Origin: DASRDU01 sp035560235
GTDB lineage: Bacteria; Acidobacteriota; Blastocatellia; RBC074
DNA: 64,000 bases
NCBI GenBank assembly: GCA_035560235.1
Contig: DATMAG010000037.1
Coordinates: 62,001 to 126,000, forward strand
Direction: 5' to 3'
Shown here one piece after another: positions 10,235-19,306 of the stretch. The translations under genes were made by a program, and so were the position numbers. The first letter of the stretch is position 1. Each line of letters starts with the position of its first letter. Below the pieces are notes generated by a model, which saw only the letters and a program-made list of their open reading frames with translations, made no database searches and was not told where the DNA came from.

Positions 10235-11236
10235 TTACAGTTTTGCCCTGAGGTTTTTGATTACCTTCCTGATGTTGTCAGCGCTGGCGGCTTTCGGTGA
10301 TTCCTTCAGATAGGTTTCCAGTTCGCTGATCGCCTCACGATACCGCTGGCTCTTTTCATAGACCGAAGCCAGATATAGATGCGCGGCGCTCGCTTCGCCG
10401 ACGCCGCCTGCGGCATAGGCCGCTTTAAGAGCCTTCTCGGCTTCATCAAACCGACCCAGATTGAGCAGCGCAATGCCTGAATAGAGCTGTACGCGCCAGG
10501 CGCCTGGATCAAGCGCCCGGGCTTCCTTCAGCGCTTCGAGCGCCACTTCAGCGCGATCAAGATTGACGAGCGCGATGCCCATGCCCAGATAGGACGGGGC
10601 AGCTTTGGGATTGATGTCAATCGCCTTCTGCAGCGGCACGACGGCCTGCCGGTACTGTTCCAGCTCAAGGTACGCCAGCCCGAGCGTCTGCGCGGCCAGA
10701 AAGTAGTTCGGAAAGATTTCAAGCGCGCGGTTGAGATGAGCAATGGCCTCGGTCTTCTTTCCCTTCGCCCGATTCTCCTCGGCCTGTTTGTATTCGGCTT
10801 CAGCCGCTGGCGGCACATTCTGGGCAAAGACTGTTCCGGGCGTGGCGGTAACGGGGCGCGGCGCGGGACTGAGCATAATGTCAGGGACTCGAACCGGCTG
10901 AGCGAGGAAGGCATCGCGCCCGGTGCGCAGTGGTTCATTGCAGACTGCTCCACTGACAGCCCGGCGAAAAAGCTTCTCGTTGGGCGAGGCTTCGATCAGA
11001 TAATTTCCCGGAACAACGCGAGAGAAAGTGTATCGCCCGTCAGTGCTCGTCACAGTGCGCGCAACCTGAGCGCCGGAACCTGACTGCAGCGTGACCATCA
11101 CATTGCCCACCGGCTGATGATCAGAGCCGAGAACGACTCCTTCAATATCGCAGTAGGTCTGTGATCCCTGCGCGAAAATCACTCCGGCAAGCAGCGAAAG
11201 CAGACAGGCAGGCGGAAGGATTCGAATGATCTTCAT
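10235..11236 (-). CDS. Secreted TPR protein with carboxypeptidase-regulatory-like domain
   Basis: 333 residues from ATG 11236, chosen because GAGGTGAGG lies directly upstream; a GTG nine bases earlier is also in frame. Signal peptide (MKIIRILPPACLLSLLAGVIFAQ) is followed by a Cna-B/CarboxypepD-regulatory fold (EGVVLGSDHQPVGNVMV ... DGRYTFSRVVPGNYLIEA, about 30-90). Four to five TPR units follow (about 145-330), for example AIAHLNRALEIFPNYFLAA. The combination is common in Acidobacteriota envelope proteins and suggests a periplasmic scaffold. No enzymatic motif. Confidence 0.85.
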   Translation of the reverse strand: MKIIRILPPACLLSLLAGVIFAQGSQTYCDIEGVVLGSDHQPVGNVMVTLQSGSGAQVARTVTSTDGRYTFSRVVPGNYLIEASPNEKLFRRAVSGAVCNEPLRTGRDAFLAQPVRVPDIMLSPAPRPVTATPGTVFAQNVPPAAEAEYKQAEENRAKGKKTEAIAHLNRALEIFPNYFLAAQTLGLAYLELEQYRQAVVPLQKAIDINPKAAPSYLGMGIALVNLDRAEVALEALKEARALDPGAWRVQLYSGIALLNLGRFDEAEKALKAAYAAGGVGEASAAHLYLASVYEKSQRYREAISELETYLKESPKAASADNIRKVIKNLRAKL

Positions 11237-11353
11237 GGGCCTCACCTCAGCGGGAAGAATGTCTCAGTGATATTGCCGCGTCGCAACTGCCGACATGCTA
11301 AATCAGACCGGACCGGATTGGAACCTGATCCGGGACCGATCAGTTCCGCCTCC

Positions 11354-13921
11354 CTATCGGGTCTGCATCTTCAGGCTCAGCACCTGCGCTCCCGTCTCGC
11401 CTGCTTCAATGATGAACTCCTGTTTGCGGATGCTCTTGTTTTTATACATGCGCCGGTCGGCGATGCGGAGCAGGCGTTCGAGCGTGGTGCCTTCTGCCGG
11501 ATAACGCGCCGCGCCAATGCTGACGCCGACGCCGACCGCGCGATCTTCGCGCACCTGCAGTCTGAAGGCTTCGACGGCCTGGACGATGCGTCCGGTCAGT
11601 TCTTCGAGCGCGTCTTCGGTGATGCCGGGCAGGATGGCGACGAACTCATCTCCGGCGTAGCGGGCCAGAAAATCGTAGCTGCGCATTTCACCCGCAATCA
11701 CGCGGCTGACCGAACTGAGCAGTTCATCGCCCGTCTGATGGCCCCAGGTGTCGTTCACTGCCTTGAAGCCGTCGAGATCCATCATCAGCACGCAGCAGGG
11801 CTGGCTTTCGCGAATTGCGCGGTTGGCTTCCTTTCTGAACTGCAGGTGCAGTGCGCGGGCATTGGGCATGCGGGTCAGCGGATCGGTCAGCGCGTACTCC
11901 GTTGTCGTCGCATGTCGCAGCGCGTTGTAAAAGGAATCAGCCGCAATTTCAGAAATCGTTTCAAGCAGCCGGATGTGGTCGCTCGTGTGCCGTTCGAGAC
12001 TCGCTGAATAGAGCGAAACTGCGCCGAGCAGTTCGCCGTCCTTGACGAGCGGAAAGGCTGTCATCGTGCGGTACGTGCCCGGATCGAGATTCATAATTCT
12101 CAGATCGAGCGCCGGATCGGCGTTGCAGAACATCTGCCGTTCAGCGAGCACCCAGCCGGTGACGCCTTCGCCGTGATAAATCTGTCGCCCGGTCAGCATT
12201 TCAGCATTGTCACCGGCAGCGCGTTCGACTCTGGCGCTGGTCTCGTCCTCATCACACAGAAAGATCGCGCACGTCTCAAAGGGGACGATGTGGCGCAGCT
12301 TGTTGACGAAGATCGCCATGATGTCTTCGAGATTGAGCGAACTGCCGAAGGTGCGGGCGATTTCATAAAGCGAATAGATTTCGCTGTGCGCCGATTTGAT
12401 CTGTTCCAGATAAGGCGCGCCATCATCGCTCTGCGCGCAGTCCGGCTCGCAGTTGTCAATGATCACAGGCGGCTCCGCTTCACGGCGCTGCGCAGCATAA
12501 ATCGCTTCAGGATCGTTCACGCCTGTTTCTCTGGCGATTTCCATTTCCATCTGCGGCAGCAGTGCGAGGAAGGCGTCCACAACCTGCGGGTCATAATGTT
12601 TGCCGCGACGACTGAGCAGCAGATTGCACGCCTGTTCGCGCGACATGCCGCGGTGATAAGGACGATCCTCGCGCACGGCGTCAAAGCAGTCCACGACGCT
12701 CAGAATGCGCGCCGTAATCGGAATCTCTTCGCCCCTGAGTCCTTCCGGATAGCCTTTGCCGTCCCAGCGTTCGTGGTGATAGCGCACGGCTGGCGCAACG
12801 GGAAAGGGGAAGCCGACGCGCTCCAGAATCTGCGCGCCGACGGTCGTGTGAACCTTCATCTTCTCGAACTCAGCCGGCGTCAGGCGACCCGGTTTGTTGA
12901 GAATGTAATCAGGCACGGCGAGTTTGCCGATGTCGTGCAGCAAGGCTCCGGCGCGCAGCGCTTCAATTTCGGCCTCGGTCAGATTGAAATGACGGCCCAG
13001 CGTGGTTGCATAAACCTGCACGCGGCGCACGTGTTCGTGCGTGGTCTGATCGCGCGCATCAATCGCCGTCGCCAGCGCTTCAGCCATTGCCAGATGCAGC
13101 CGCTGCATCTCGGCCATATGTCGCGCTGTGGTTTCGATCTTGTCGAACCAGGTGCGACAGGTGGCAAACCCGGCAGCCACCATCGGCGCAATGGCCAGAA
13201 TGTAAAGCTGCCCGTAACTGTCAACCAGCAGGCTGACCAGAATCGCCGCAAAGCCGCTGATGAAAATATGCAGTGAGGCCCAGAGGTGATTGTGAATCCA
13301 CAGTTCGCTGACTGCCTGCTGCCGCTGCCAGCCGTAAAAGAGCGCGGTCAGCACCGAGGTCAGCGCAAAATAGAGCAGCAGCATTGCGGCTGAACTGATC
13401 AGCATCCATTCGATGCCGCCGAGCGCGCTCTGATATTGCAGGAGACTGGTCACCCTGATGAGCTGATTGTGATTGAGCAGATGATAAAAGGAGCTGAAGG
13501 CGCTCAGTGTCGCCAGCGCCTGAACGCCGCCGCTGAAGAGAGTTTCAGGCCACGTGCGTTTCAGCCGACGCGCGGCAATCAGCCCGGCAGCGCCGCCTGC
13601 CAGCGTGGCCGCAGGCGCGCCCAGAAACAGACCGATCAGAAAGACGAAAGCGTCGGCAGGTGAAACTGCTCCGACCGCGCCTGGCATCAGAAAGGCCAGC
13701 CGGGTGCTGAGCAGTGCAATGATGGTGAGCGTCGTGTACTGCCAGAACTGTGTCTGGCCCAGGCGGGGCAGATCAGCCGTGCTGAAAAGCATTCCGGCTG
13801 TTCCCGCGATGATGACTGCCCGCCAGAGCCAGAGGCTGCGGGCGTCAGGGGCTGAGTAATTGAAATGGCGCATCGCTTCGGTAGTCTTCAGGCTGACTGC
13901 TTTTTCAGCTTCCTTGTCCAT
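11354..13921 (-). CDS. Membrane HD-GYP / GAF / GGDEF signalling protein
   Basis: 855 residues. About six hydrophobic segments (30-265) form an N-terminal membrane sensor region. An HD-GYP phosphodiesterase follows, with HDIGK near residue 330, HHERWDGKGYPEG near 385 and DCFDAVREDRPY. A GAF domain lies at about 520-660. The protein ends in a GGDEF domain with the variant signature RYAGDEF near 757. The first domain should degrade c-di-GMP and the last should make it. AGDEF variants can be active. Having both in one chain suggests a bifunctional or internally regulated switch. Stands alone. Confidence 0.9.
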   Translation of the reverse strand: MDKEAEKAVSLKTTEAMRHFNYSAPDARSLWLWRAVIIAGTAGMLFSTADLPRLGQTQFWQYTTLTIIALLSTRLAFLMPGAVGAVSPADAFVFLIGLFLGAPAATLAGGAAGLIAARRLKRTWPETLFSGGVQALATLSAFSSFYHLLNHNQLIRVTSLLQYQSALGGIEWMLISSAAMLLLYFALTSVLTALFYGWQRQQAVSELWIHNHLWASLHIFISGFAAILVSLLVDSYGQLYILAIAPMVAAGFATCRTWFDKIETTARHMAEMQRLHLAMAEALATAIDARDQTTHEHVRRVQVYATTLGRHFNLTEAEIEALRAGALLHDIGKLAVPDYILNKPGRLTPAEFEKMKVHTTVGAQILERVGFPFPVAPAVRYHHERWDGKGYPEGLRGEEIPITARILSVVDCFDAVREDRPYHRGMSREQACNLLLSRRGKHYDPQVVDAFLALLPQMEMEIARETGVNDPEAIYAAQRREAEPPVIIDNCEPDCAQSDDGAPYLEQIKSAHSEIYSLYEIARTFGSSLNLEDIMAIFVNKLRHIVPFETCAIFLCDEDETSARVERAAGDNAEMLTGRQIYHGEGVTGWVLAERQMFCNADPALDLRIMNLDPGTYRTMTAFPLVKDGELLGAVSLYSASLERHTSDHIRLLETISEIAADSFYNALRHATTTEYALTDPLTRMPNARALHLQFRKEANRAIRESQPCCVLMMDLDGFKAVNDTWGHQTGDELLSSVSRVIAGEMRSYDFLARYAGDEFVAILPGITEDALEELTGRIVQAVEAFRLQVREDRAVGVGVSIGAARYPAEGTTLERLLRIADRRMYKNKSIRKQEFIIEAGETGAQVLSLKMQTR

Positions 13922-13974
13922 TAATCGGGGCGGTGTGACTGCCAGCTCTGAAGTGGCGAGAGTAAGCGAAGCCT

Positions 13975-14877
13975 GTGTGTCGGCGCTTTCAAAAGTATGA
14001 TGAATCTGAAGAAAAGACGGCGCTGAGCATTGCCAGTCAAATCACATTTGCATACCATCACAGCCGCACTTCAGATGGTTCACCATTAATCAGACAATCA
14101 GCGAGGAGTCATTGCGGTCTGAAATCCCGGATTTCAAATTCGAAACTGCCGCTGGTGATTGCGCATCGCGGCGCATCGCGGGCCGAACCCGAAAACACGC
14201 TGCGCGCCTTTGAACTGGCCATCACCCAGGGCGCGCAGATGATCGAACTCGATCTGCAGCTCACCCGCGACGGGCACGTTATCGTACTGCACGATGACAC
14301 GCTCGACCGCACGACGAATCTGAAGGGTCGCGCCGATCAGATGAGCTTTGATGAAATTCGCCGCGCCGATGCAGGCAGGGGCGAGCGCGTGCCGTCGCTC
14401 GAGGAGACGCTTGAACTCGCGCGCGGGCGGGTGCGGCTCTATCTTGAAATCAAAGACGCCCGCGCCGGACTTGAGACACTGCGTCTCGTGCATCAGATGG
14501 GCTGTGAGGATGAAGTGATGATCGCGTCATTCAATATCGAACTGATGAAGCAGCTAGGCGCGGAAGTGAATGACCTTGAACTCGGCATCATCATCGGTCA
14601 TCACACGCTTGATCCGCGCGTGCGGTGGCGCGAATCGTTTCCCTGGCTGGCGCTGCGCCGGATCAACTATCACGTTTTGAGCGTCTGGGACGAAATCTGT
14701 TTCAGCGAACTGGTGACGCGAATTCAGCAGCAGCACCGGCGCGTCTATGTCTGGACAGTGGACAGCGACGAAGCCTATGCGCGTTTTGTCGCGCGTGGCG
14801 TCAATGGCATCTGCACCAACCGGCCTGACCGGCTGATTGCTTACCTCAAACAGACCAGAGCGGAGACTCAGTCTTGA
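13975..14877 (+). CDS. Cytoplasmic glycerophosphodiester phosphodiesterase
   Basis: The conserved protein starts near residue 50 of this frame with LPLVIAHRGASRAEPENT. It then shows MIELDLQLTRDGHVIVLHDDTLDRTT, the GDPD catalytic box, and ends VNGICTNRPDRLIAYL. The real start is uncertain. The GTG at 13975 opens the frame but there is no in-frame ATG before the catalytic core; an AGGAG at 14106-14110 suggests initiation closer to the core at a rare codon. No signal peptide, so it resembles UgpQ. It overlaps nagB by 4 bp, implying translational coupling. Confidence 0.8.
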   Translation: MCRRFQKYDESEEKTALSIASQITFAYHHSRTSDGSPLIRQSARSHCGLKSRISNSKLPLVIAHRGASRAEPENTLRAFELAITQGAQMIELDLQLTRDGHVIVLHDDTLDRTTNLKGRADQMSFDEIRRADAGRGERVPSLEETLELARGRVRLYLEIKDARAGLETLRLVHQMGCEDEVMIASFNIELMKQLGAEVNDLELGIIIGHHTLDPRVRWRESFPWLALRRINYHVLSVWDEICFSELVTRIQQQHRRVYVWTVDSDEAYARFVARGVNGICTNRPDRLIAYLKQTRAETQS

Positions 14878-15626
14878 AGATCAGAATTTTTGCTGACTCG
14901 AAATCACTCGGCGCAGCGGCGGCAGCGCAGGCGGCGACGATTCTGCAAACCGCAATTGCAGAGCGCGGCACGGCGCGCATCATTGCCGCCACCGGCGCTT
15001 CACAGTTCACCTTTCTTGAAGCGCTGACCGCAGCGCCCGGCATTGACTGGTCGCGGGTTGAAATGTTTCACCTCGATGAATACATCGGCCTGCCAGCCAC
15101 GCATCCGGCCAGCTTTCGCCGCTACCTGAACGAACGCCTGATCAGTAAAACCGGCCTCACCCGCTGTCACCTGCTCGATGGCGAACGCGACCCGCAGGCC
15201 GTCTGTGACGAAGTGGGAAAGGAACTGAATGCCGCGCCGGTCAGCGTGGCCTTTGTCGGAATCGGTGAAAACGGCCATCTGGCCTTCAATGATCCGCCCG
15301 CCGATTTTGAAACCGACGAGCCTTACCTGATCGTCAATCTCGATGAAGCCTGCCGTCGTCAGCAGGTCGGCGAAGGCTGGTTTGCTGATTTAGCTGAAGT
15401 GCCGACGCAGGCCATTTCAATGTCAATTCGCCAGATTCTGAGGGCTGAAAGGATCATCTGCGTTGTGCCTGATGAACGAAAAGCGAGAGCCGTGCAGACC
15501 TGTCTCGAAGACGACATCAACCCGCTCGCTCCGGCTTCGATTCTGCGCACGCATCCTGACGTGACCATTTATCTCGATCACGCTTCAGCTTCGCTCCTCA
15601 AACCTGAAACCGTAGTGAGTGGTTAG
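14874..15626 (+). CDS. nagB: Glucosamine-6-phosphate deaminase
   Basis: 250 residues with a TTG start overlapping the stop of the GDPD gene. Family motifs: IIAATGASQFTFLEAL (phosphate-binding), MFHLDEYIGLPATHPASFRRYL (catalytic Asp) and FVGIGENGHLAFNDPPADF (catalytic His/Glu loop). It converts glucosamine-6-phosphate to fructose-6-phosphate and ammonia. With nagA immediately downstream it completes GlcNAc-6-phosphate catabolism. Its last codons (VVSG) are formed by the left arm of the word repeat at 15613, so the repeat has shaped the C-terminus. Confidence 0.93.
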   Translation: MKIRIFADSKSLGAAAAAQAATILQTAIAERGTARIIAATGASQFTFLEALTAAPGIDWSRVEMFHLDEYIGLPATHPASFRRYLNERLISKTGLTRCHLLDGERDPQAVCDEVGKELNAAPVSVAFVGIGENGHLAFNDPPADFETDEPYLIVNLDEACRRQQVGEGWFADLAEVPTQAISMSIRQILRAERIICVVPDERKARAVQTCLEDDINPLAPASILRTHPDVTIYLDHASASLLKPETVVSG

Positions 15627-15688
15627 TGGAAGAGTAACGACATTTCACTAACCACCGACCACTGACCACTAACCACTGACCAATGACC
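15613..15688. repeat. Heptamer-word inverted repeat (ACTGACC/ACTAACC family)
   Basis: The left arm AGTGAGTGGTTAGTGG overlaps the 3' end of nagB. The right arm is six consecutive 7-base words (ACTAACC, ACCGACC, ACTGACC, ACTAACC, ACTGACC, AATGACC). About 16 nt separates the arms. The right arm runs straight into the ATG of nagA, leaving no Shine-Dalgarno. The nagB-nagA mRNA should therefore carry a hairpin at the junction. Confidence 0.75.
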
Positions 15689-15689
15689 A

Positions 15690-16676
15690 ATGCAGCTCGA
15701 ATTTCCCGGTTTCTTCGATCTTCAGGTTAACGGCTTTGCCGGGGTTGATTTCAATGATCCGCAGACCTCGGCGGAGCAGGTGCAGCACGCGCTTGCAGCA
15801 ATGCGCCTGACGGGTGTGACGCGCCTGCTGCCGACGCTGATTACCTCTTCATCCGCGAGCTTCGCCCGCTGTGCGCGCACGCTTGTGAACATCAGCGATC
15901 CGGCGATTGCGGGCATTCATATGGAAGGGCCGTACATTTCGCCAGTTGACGGCCCGCGCGGCGCGCACCCGCGCCAGCACGTCGCTACAGCGTCGGTTGA
16001 TGATTTCAGGCGCAGGCAGGAAGCTGCCGCTGGTCGCATCGTGCTGGTCACGCTCGCGCCTGAAGTTGAAGGCGCAATTGAACTGATCGAATATCTCGCA
16101 GCTTCAGGCATTCGCGCGGCCATCGGTCACACTGCGGCTTCGCCGGAACAGATTCGCGCGGCGATCAGCGCCGGGGCGACGCTTTCGACGCATCTCGGCA
16201 ACGGCTGTGCGAATCTGCTGCCGCGCCATCCGAACTTCATCTGGGAACAACTCGCGGCTGATGAACTGTGCGCGAGCTTCATTGCTGATGGTCATCACCT
16301 GCCGCCCGCGACCGTCAAAGCGATGCTGCGCGCCAAAACGCTGTCGCGTTCAATTCTCGTGACCGATGCGATTGCCGCTGCCGGATGCGCGCCGGGAACT
16401 TATATTCTGGGCGAAACAACAGTCGAGTTAAGCGCCAATGGTCGCGTCGCCGAACCCGGCAAAGCGTGGCTTGCGGGTTCCGCGCTGACGATGGATCGCG
16501 CCGTTGAGAACACAGTGAAATTCACCGGCCTGCCGATTGAAGAAGTGCTGCCGCTGGCTTCAACGCAACCGGCAGCATTCATCGGTCAGCCGGTCGCCGG
16601 TCGCGTCGCGGCTGAATGGAATGAAGAGACAGCGCACCTGAAGATCACCAGGGTTACAGCCGAACAGGGCTGCTGA
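15690..16676 (+). CDS. nagA: N-acetylglucosamine-6-phosphate deacetylase
   Basis: 328 residues. Amidohydrolase-fold motifs: GIHMEGPYISPVDGPRGAHP (metal Glu), AIGHTAASPEQIRAAI and STHLGNGC (metal histidines), and ILVTDAIAAAGCAPGTY (catalytic Asp). It removes the acetyl group from GlcNAc-6-phosphate to feed NagB. The N-terminal beta-sandwich is shortened relative to the usual ~380 residues; the frame begins at MQLEFPGFFDLQVNGFAGVDF. No SD is present because a word repeat abuts the start, so translation may depend on the hairpin or on coupling. Confidence 0.93.
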   Translation: MQLEFPGFFDLQVNGFAGVDFNDPQTSAEQVQHALAAMRLTGVTRLLPTLITSSSASFARCARTLVNISDPAIAGIHMEGPYISPVDGPRGAHPRQHVATASVDDFRRRQEAAAGRIVLVTLAPEVEGAIELIEYLAASGIRAAIGHTAASPEQIRAAISAGATLSTHLGNGCANLLPRHPNFIWEQLAADELCASFIADGHHLPPATVKAMLRAKTLSRSILVTDAIAAAGCAPGTYILGETTVELSANGRVAEPGKAWLAGSALTMDRAVENTVKFTGLPIEEVLPLASTQPAAFIGQPVAGRVAAEWNEETAHLKITRVTAEQGC

Positions 16677-16733
16677 AGCGGGTGACTGAATCGAAACCCG
16701 GAAGAACTGAAGACCTGTACAAAAGCATTCTCA

Positions 16734-16816
16734 ATTGTTTGCAGAGAGCGGTGACTCCTGAGCCTGTCTCCGGCAAATGGAGAATGGAGAGTGGAGAATT
16801 GAGAATTGATTTCGCT
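16734..16816. repeat. Heptamer-word inverted repeat (ATTCTCC/GGAGAAT family)
   Basis: A short left arm (CATTCTCAATTG, 16734-16745) and a longer right arm of 7-base words (ATGGAGA, ATGGAGA, GTGGAGA, ATTGAGA) flank about 35 nt. It is the same word family as the more regular copy at 51156. It lies in the nagA-MFS gap and would be read as a false N-terminal extension of the transporter. Confidence 0.6.
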
Positions 16817-16828
16817 CCTGACTGTCCT

Positions 16829-18097
16829 ATGAACAAACGCCCCATCAAACATCTGCGCTGGTATATTGCGGTGCTGCTCTGTCTGGCTTCGGAGCTGAAT
16901 TATCTCGACCGGCAGACGCTGGCGGTGCTGATCGGCACGATTCAGAGCGAGCTTGGGCTGAAGTCGGCGAATTACGGCGACATCAATTCGTGGTTTCTGA
17001 CCAGCTATGCGGTGATGTATCTGGTCAGCGGGCGGATCATTGATTTCGTTGGCACGCGGCGCGGCTTCACGATCTTCGTCTCCGGCTGGTCGGTGGCGAA
17101 TATGCTGCACGTCTTTGCCAGCACGGTCGGGCAGTTTTCGTTTTTCCGCTTTCTGCTCGGCGTGTTTGAGCCGGGCAGTTTTCCGGGCGGAGTGCGGGCA
17201 GTATCGGAGTGGTTTCCGATGCGTGATCGCGCGCTGGCGGTTGGGATCTTCAATGCCGGAACCGCGCTCGGCTCGATGTTTGCCGCGCCCGTCGTGTCAT
17301 TCATTGCGCTCTGGTTCGGCTGGCGTTCGGCCTTTGTCGTGACCGGCTCGCTCGGCTTCATCTGGGTCGCGGCGTGGTCGCTGATTTATCGTCTGCCAAA
17401 GGATCATCCGCGACTCAGCGAAGAAGAGCGCGAACTGATTCTCTCAGATCAGAAATCAGAAGATGAAGCGGGCGCCAGGCCCGCGCCGCTCGGTCGGCTG
17501 ATTCGGATGAAGGAGACCTGGGGTTGCGTGCTGGCGCGGGTACTGACCGATCCGATCAGTTACTTCCTGAATTTCTGGATTCCGTTTTACTTTCAGAAGG
17601 AACGCGGCTTCGATCTGAAACAGATCGGGATGTTCGTCTGGATTCCGTTTGCGGCGCTGACGCTCGGCAATCTCTTCAGCGGCGCGATGCCGCGTTTTCT
17701 GATTGCGCGGGGCTGGGAGCTGAGCCGGGCGCGCAAGACGACGATGCTGGCGGTCTCGCTGGCGATGCCGGTCTTCTGTCTGCTGATTCCGCGCACGGCA
17801 AACCCGATGCTGGCGCTCACAGTGGTGGCCGGAATGTTTTTCGGCCACGCGGCGTGGGGCAACATCACGCTGCCCGCCGAAGTCTTTCCGCGCCAGGCCA
17901 TCGGCACGGTGACGGGACTCGGCGGCGCGCTCGGCGCGCTGACGGGCGCCATCACGCAGCGTTACATCGGGCGCGTGGTGGATGCGTATTCGTTTGCGCC
18001 GATCTTTGCGGCGTGTGCCGGGATGTATCTGCTCGCCTTTCTGCTGGCGCATCTGCTGATCGGCAAACTCGGAGTGATTCGCCGGGTGGAAAGCTGA
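16829..18097 (+). CDS. MFS transporter, ACS family (hexuronate/organic anion type)
   Basis: 422 residues from ATG 16829, which opens MNKRPIKHLRWYIAVLLC. A longer in-frame start exists but would translate a word repeat. Twelve hydrophobic segments are apparent. The N-terminal motif ASELNYLDRQTLAVL and RIIDFVGTRRGF loop are typical of the anion:cation symporter (ExuT-like) group. Its place after nagBA suggests uptake of an amino sugar, uronate or related acid. Substrate not provable from sequence. Confidence 0.85.
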   Translation: MNKRPIKHLRWYIAVLLCLASELNYLDRQTLAVLIGTIQSELGLKSANYGDINSWFLTSYAVMYLVSGRIIDFVGTRRGFTIFVSGWSVANMLHVFASTVGQFSFFRFLLGVFEPGSFPGGVRAVSEWFPMRDRALAVGIFNAGTALGSMFAAPVVSFIALWFGWRSAFVVTGSLGFIWVAAWSLIYRLPKDHPRLSEEERELILSDQKSEDEAGARPAPLGRLIRMKETWGCVLARVLTDPISYFLNFWIPFYFQKERGFDLKQIGMFVWIPFAALTLGNLFSGAMPRFLIARGWELSRARKTTMLAVSLAMPVFCLLIPRTANPMLALTVVAGMFFGHAAWGNITLPAEVFPRQAIGTVTGLGGALGALTGAITQRYIGRVVDAYSFAPIFAACAGMYLLAFLLAHLLIGKLGVIRRVES

Positions 18098-18109
18098 GTT
18101 CACAGCAAA

Positions 18110-18226
18110 AAAGTTTTCAGCCGCGAAGCGACACGAATAAGCGCGAATCCGCACCGACTCGCCATTCGCCCTGCTGCTTTCATTCGTGAGCATTCGTGTT
18201 GATTCGTGGCTGAAATTCTTTTCCCG
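18110..18226. repeat. Decamer-word inverted repeat (CATTCGTGNN family)
   Basis: The left arm reads TTTCAGCCGCGAAGCGACAC and continues GAATAAGCGCGAAT. The right arm carries three spaced ATTCGTG words ending ATTCGTGGCTGAAA, which pairs with the left arm. The arms are separated by about 40 nt. It fills the MFS-Gfo/Idh gap. Related single or paired arms occur at 27344 and 31097. Confidence 0.7.
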
Positions 18227-18252
18227 GCTTCCGTCAATCTTATGGAGATGCC

Positions 18253-19227
18253 ATGAACAGAGTTCGCTGGGGACTGATCGGGTGTGGTGACATTGCGCGC
18301 AAGCGTGTGGCTCCGGCGCTGCGCGACTGCGGCAACAGCGATTTCGTGGCGGTCAGCCGCCGTCAGGCTGAACTGGCCGAATCCTTTGCCCGCGAATTCG
18401 GCGCGCGCCGGTGGTACGCCGACTGGCGCGAACTGCTCGCTGACGATGAAATTGATGCCGTCTACATTGCCACTCCCGTTTATCTGCACGCCGCGCAGAC
18501 CATCGCGGCGGCTGAAGCGGGCAAACACGTGCTGTGCGAAAAGCCGATGGCCCTGAGCGTTGATGAATGCGATCGGATGATGGCTGCGTGTCGCGCAAAC
18601 CAGGTCAGACTCGGCGTGGCTTATTACCGCCATTTTTATCCGGTCATCCGCCGGATCAAAGCGATCATCGCGGCGGGTGAGATCGGCGAGCCGATGATCG
18701 CGCAGATGAATGCCTTCGAGTATTTCAACCCGACGCCCGATCATCCGCGCGCCTGGTTCATCAGCCTGCAGCAGGCCGGTGGCGGGCCGATGATGGATTT
18801 CGGCTGTCACCGCATCGAAGTGCTGCTCAATCTGTTCGGCAGCATCACCACCGTTCAGGCCTTCACCGACCGGCTGCGCTTCGAGCGCGAAGTCGAGGAC
18901 ACGAGCGCCGCATTCTTCAAATTTGAAACTGGCGCGCGCGCTACGCTCACCGTCACGCACACGGTGATGGAAGGACAGGACACGCTCGACATCTTCGGCA
19001 CGGCAGGTTCGATTCACGTACCCGTTCTCAATCAGGGGCTGCTCAGGCTCAGAACCGCTGCCGGTGAAACCACCGAAGTCCATCCTCCGCACGCCAACCT
19101 GCAGCAGCCGCTGATCGAGGATTTCGCGCAGGCTGTGATCGAAGGCCGCGAACCGGCAGTCGGCGGCGAGACCGGACGCGAGGTCGCCCGGATCGAGGCA
19201 GAGATTTACCGCGCCGGAAACCTGTAG
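18253..19227 (+). CDS. Gfo/Idh/MocA family oxidoreductase
   Basis: 324 residues, ATG behind GGAGATGCC. Rossmann start VRWGLIGCGDIARKRVAPAL, then IATPVYLHAAQT and the family motif HVLCEKPMALSVDECD with the conserved Lys. The C-terminal domain holds GGGPMMDFGCHRIEVLLNLFG (catalytic His region). These NAD(P)-dependent enzymes oxidise or reduce sugars. Being at the end of the nagB-nagA-MFS block suggests a sugar substrate. Its last codons form the 5' arm of the terminator at 19216. Confidence 0.88.
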   Translation: MNRVRWGLIGCGDIARKRVAPALRDCGNSDFVAVSRRQAELAESFAREFGARRWYADWRELLADDEIDAVYIATPVYLHAAQTIAAAEAGKHVLCEKPMALSVDECDRMMAACRANQVRLGVAYYRHFYPVIRRIKAIIAAGEIGEPMIAQMNAFEYFNPTPDHPRAWFISLQQAGGGPMMDFGCHRIEVLLNLFGSITTVQAFTDRLRFEREVEDTSAAFFKFETGARATLTVTHTVMEGQDTLDIFGTAGSIHVPVLNQGLLRLRTAAGETTEVHPPHANLQQPLIEDFAQAVIEGREPAVGGETGREVARIEAEIYRAGNL

Positions 19228-19260
19228 TGCGACTGCGAGCAAATTGCACTACAGGTTTCC
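19216..19260. terminator. Perfect 15-bp hairpin between convergent genes
   Basis: GGAAACCTGTAGTGC (19216-19230) pairs exactly with GCACTACAGGTTTCC (19246-19260) around a 15-nt loop. A T-rich stretch follows on the plus strand. It contains the TAG of the Gfo/Idh gene and faces apt on the other strand, so it could terminate the upstream transcript. The tail is interrupted, so efficiency is uncertain. Confidence 0.6.
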
Positions 19261-19296
19261 GTTTCTTCGTGTTTTTCGTTTCTTCGTGGTGAAACT
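19261..19296. repeat. Word repeat TTTCTTCGTG (two copies)
   Basis: TTTCTTCGTG occurs twice (19262 and 19279), separated by a short T-rich stretch, directly after the terminator hairpin. It looks like another intergenic word family. Only one arm is present. Confidence 0.4.
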
Positions 19297-19306
19297 TCCT
19301 GCGAGG

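Noticed and set aside
12173..13276. Open frame of 367 codons antisense to the HD-GYP/GGDEF gene
   Set aside because: The composition is rich in Arg, His and Ala without motifs, and it lies wholly inside a well-supported gene.
16682..16828. Longer N-terminus for the MFS transporter
   Set aside because: It reads through a GGAGAAT word repeat. The first helix is preceded by MNKRPIKHLRW at 16829.
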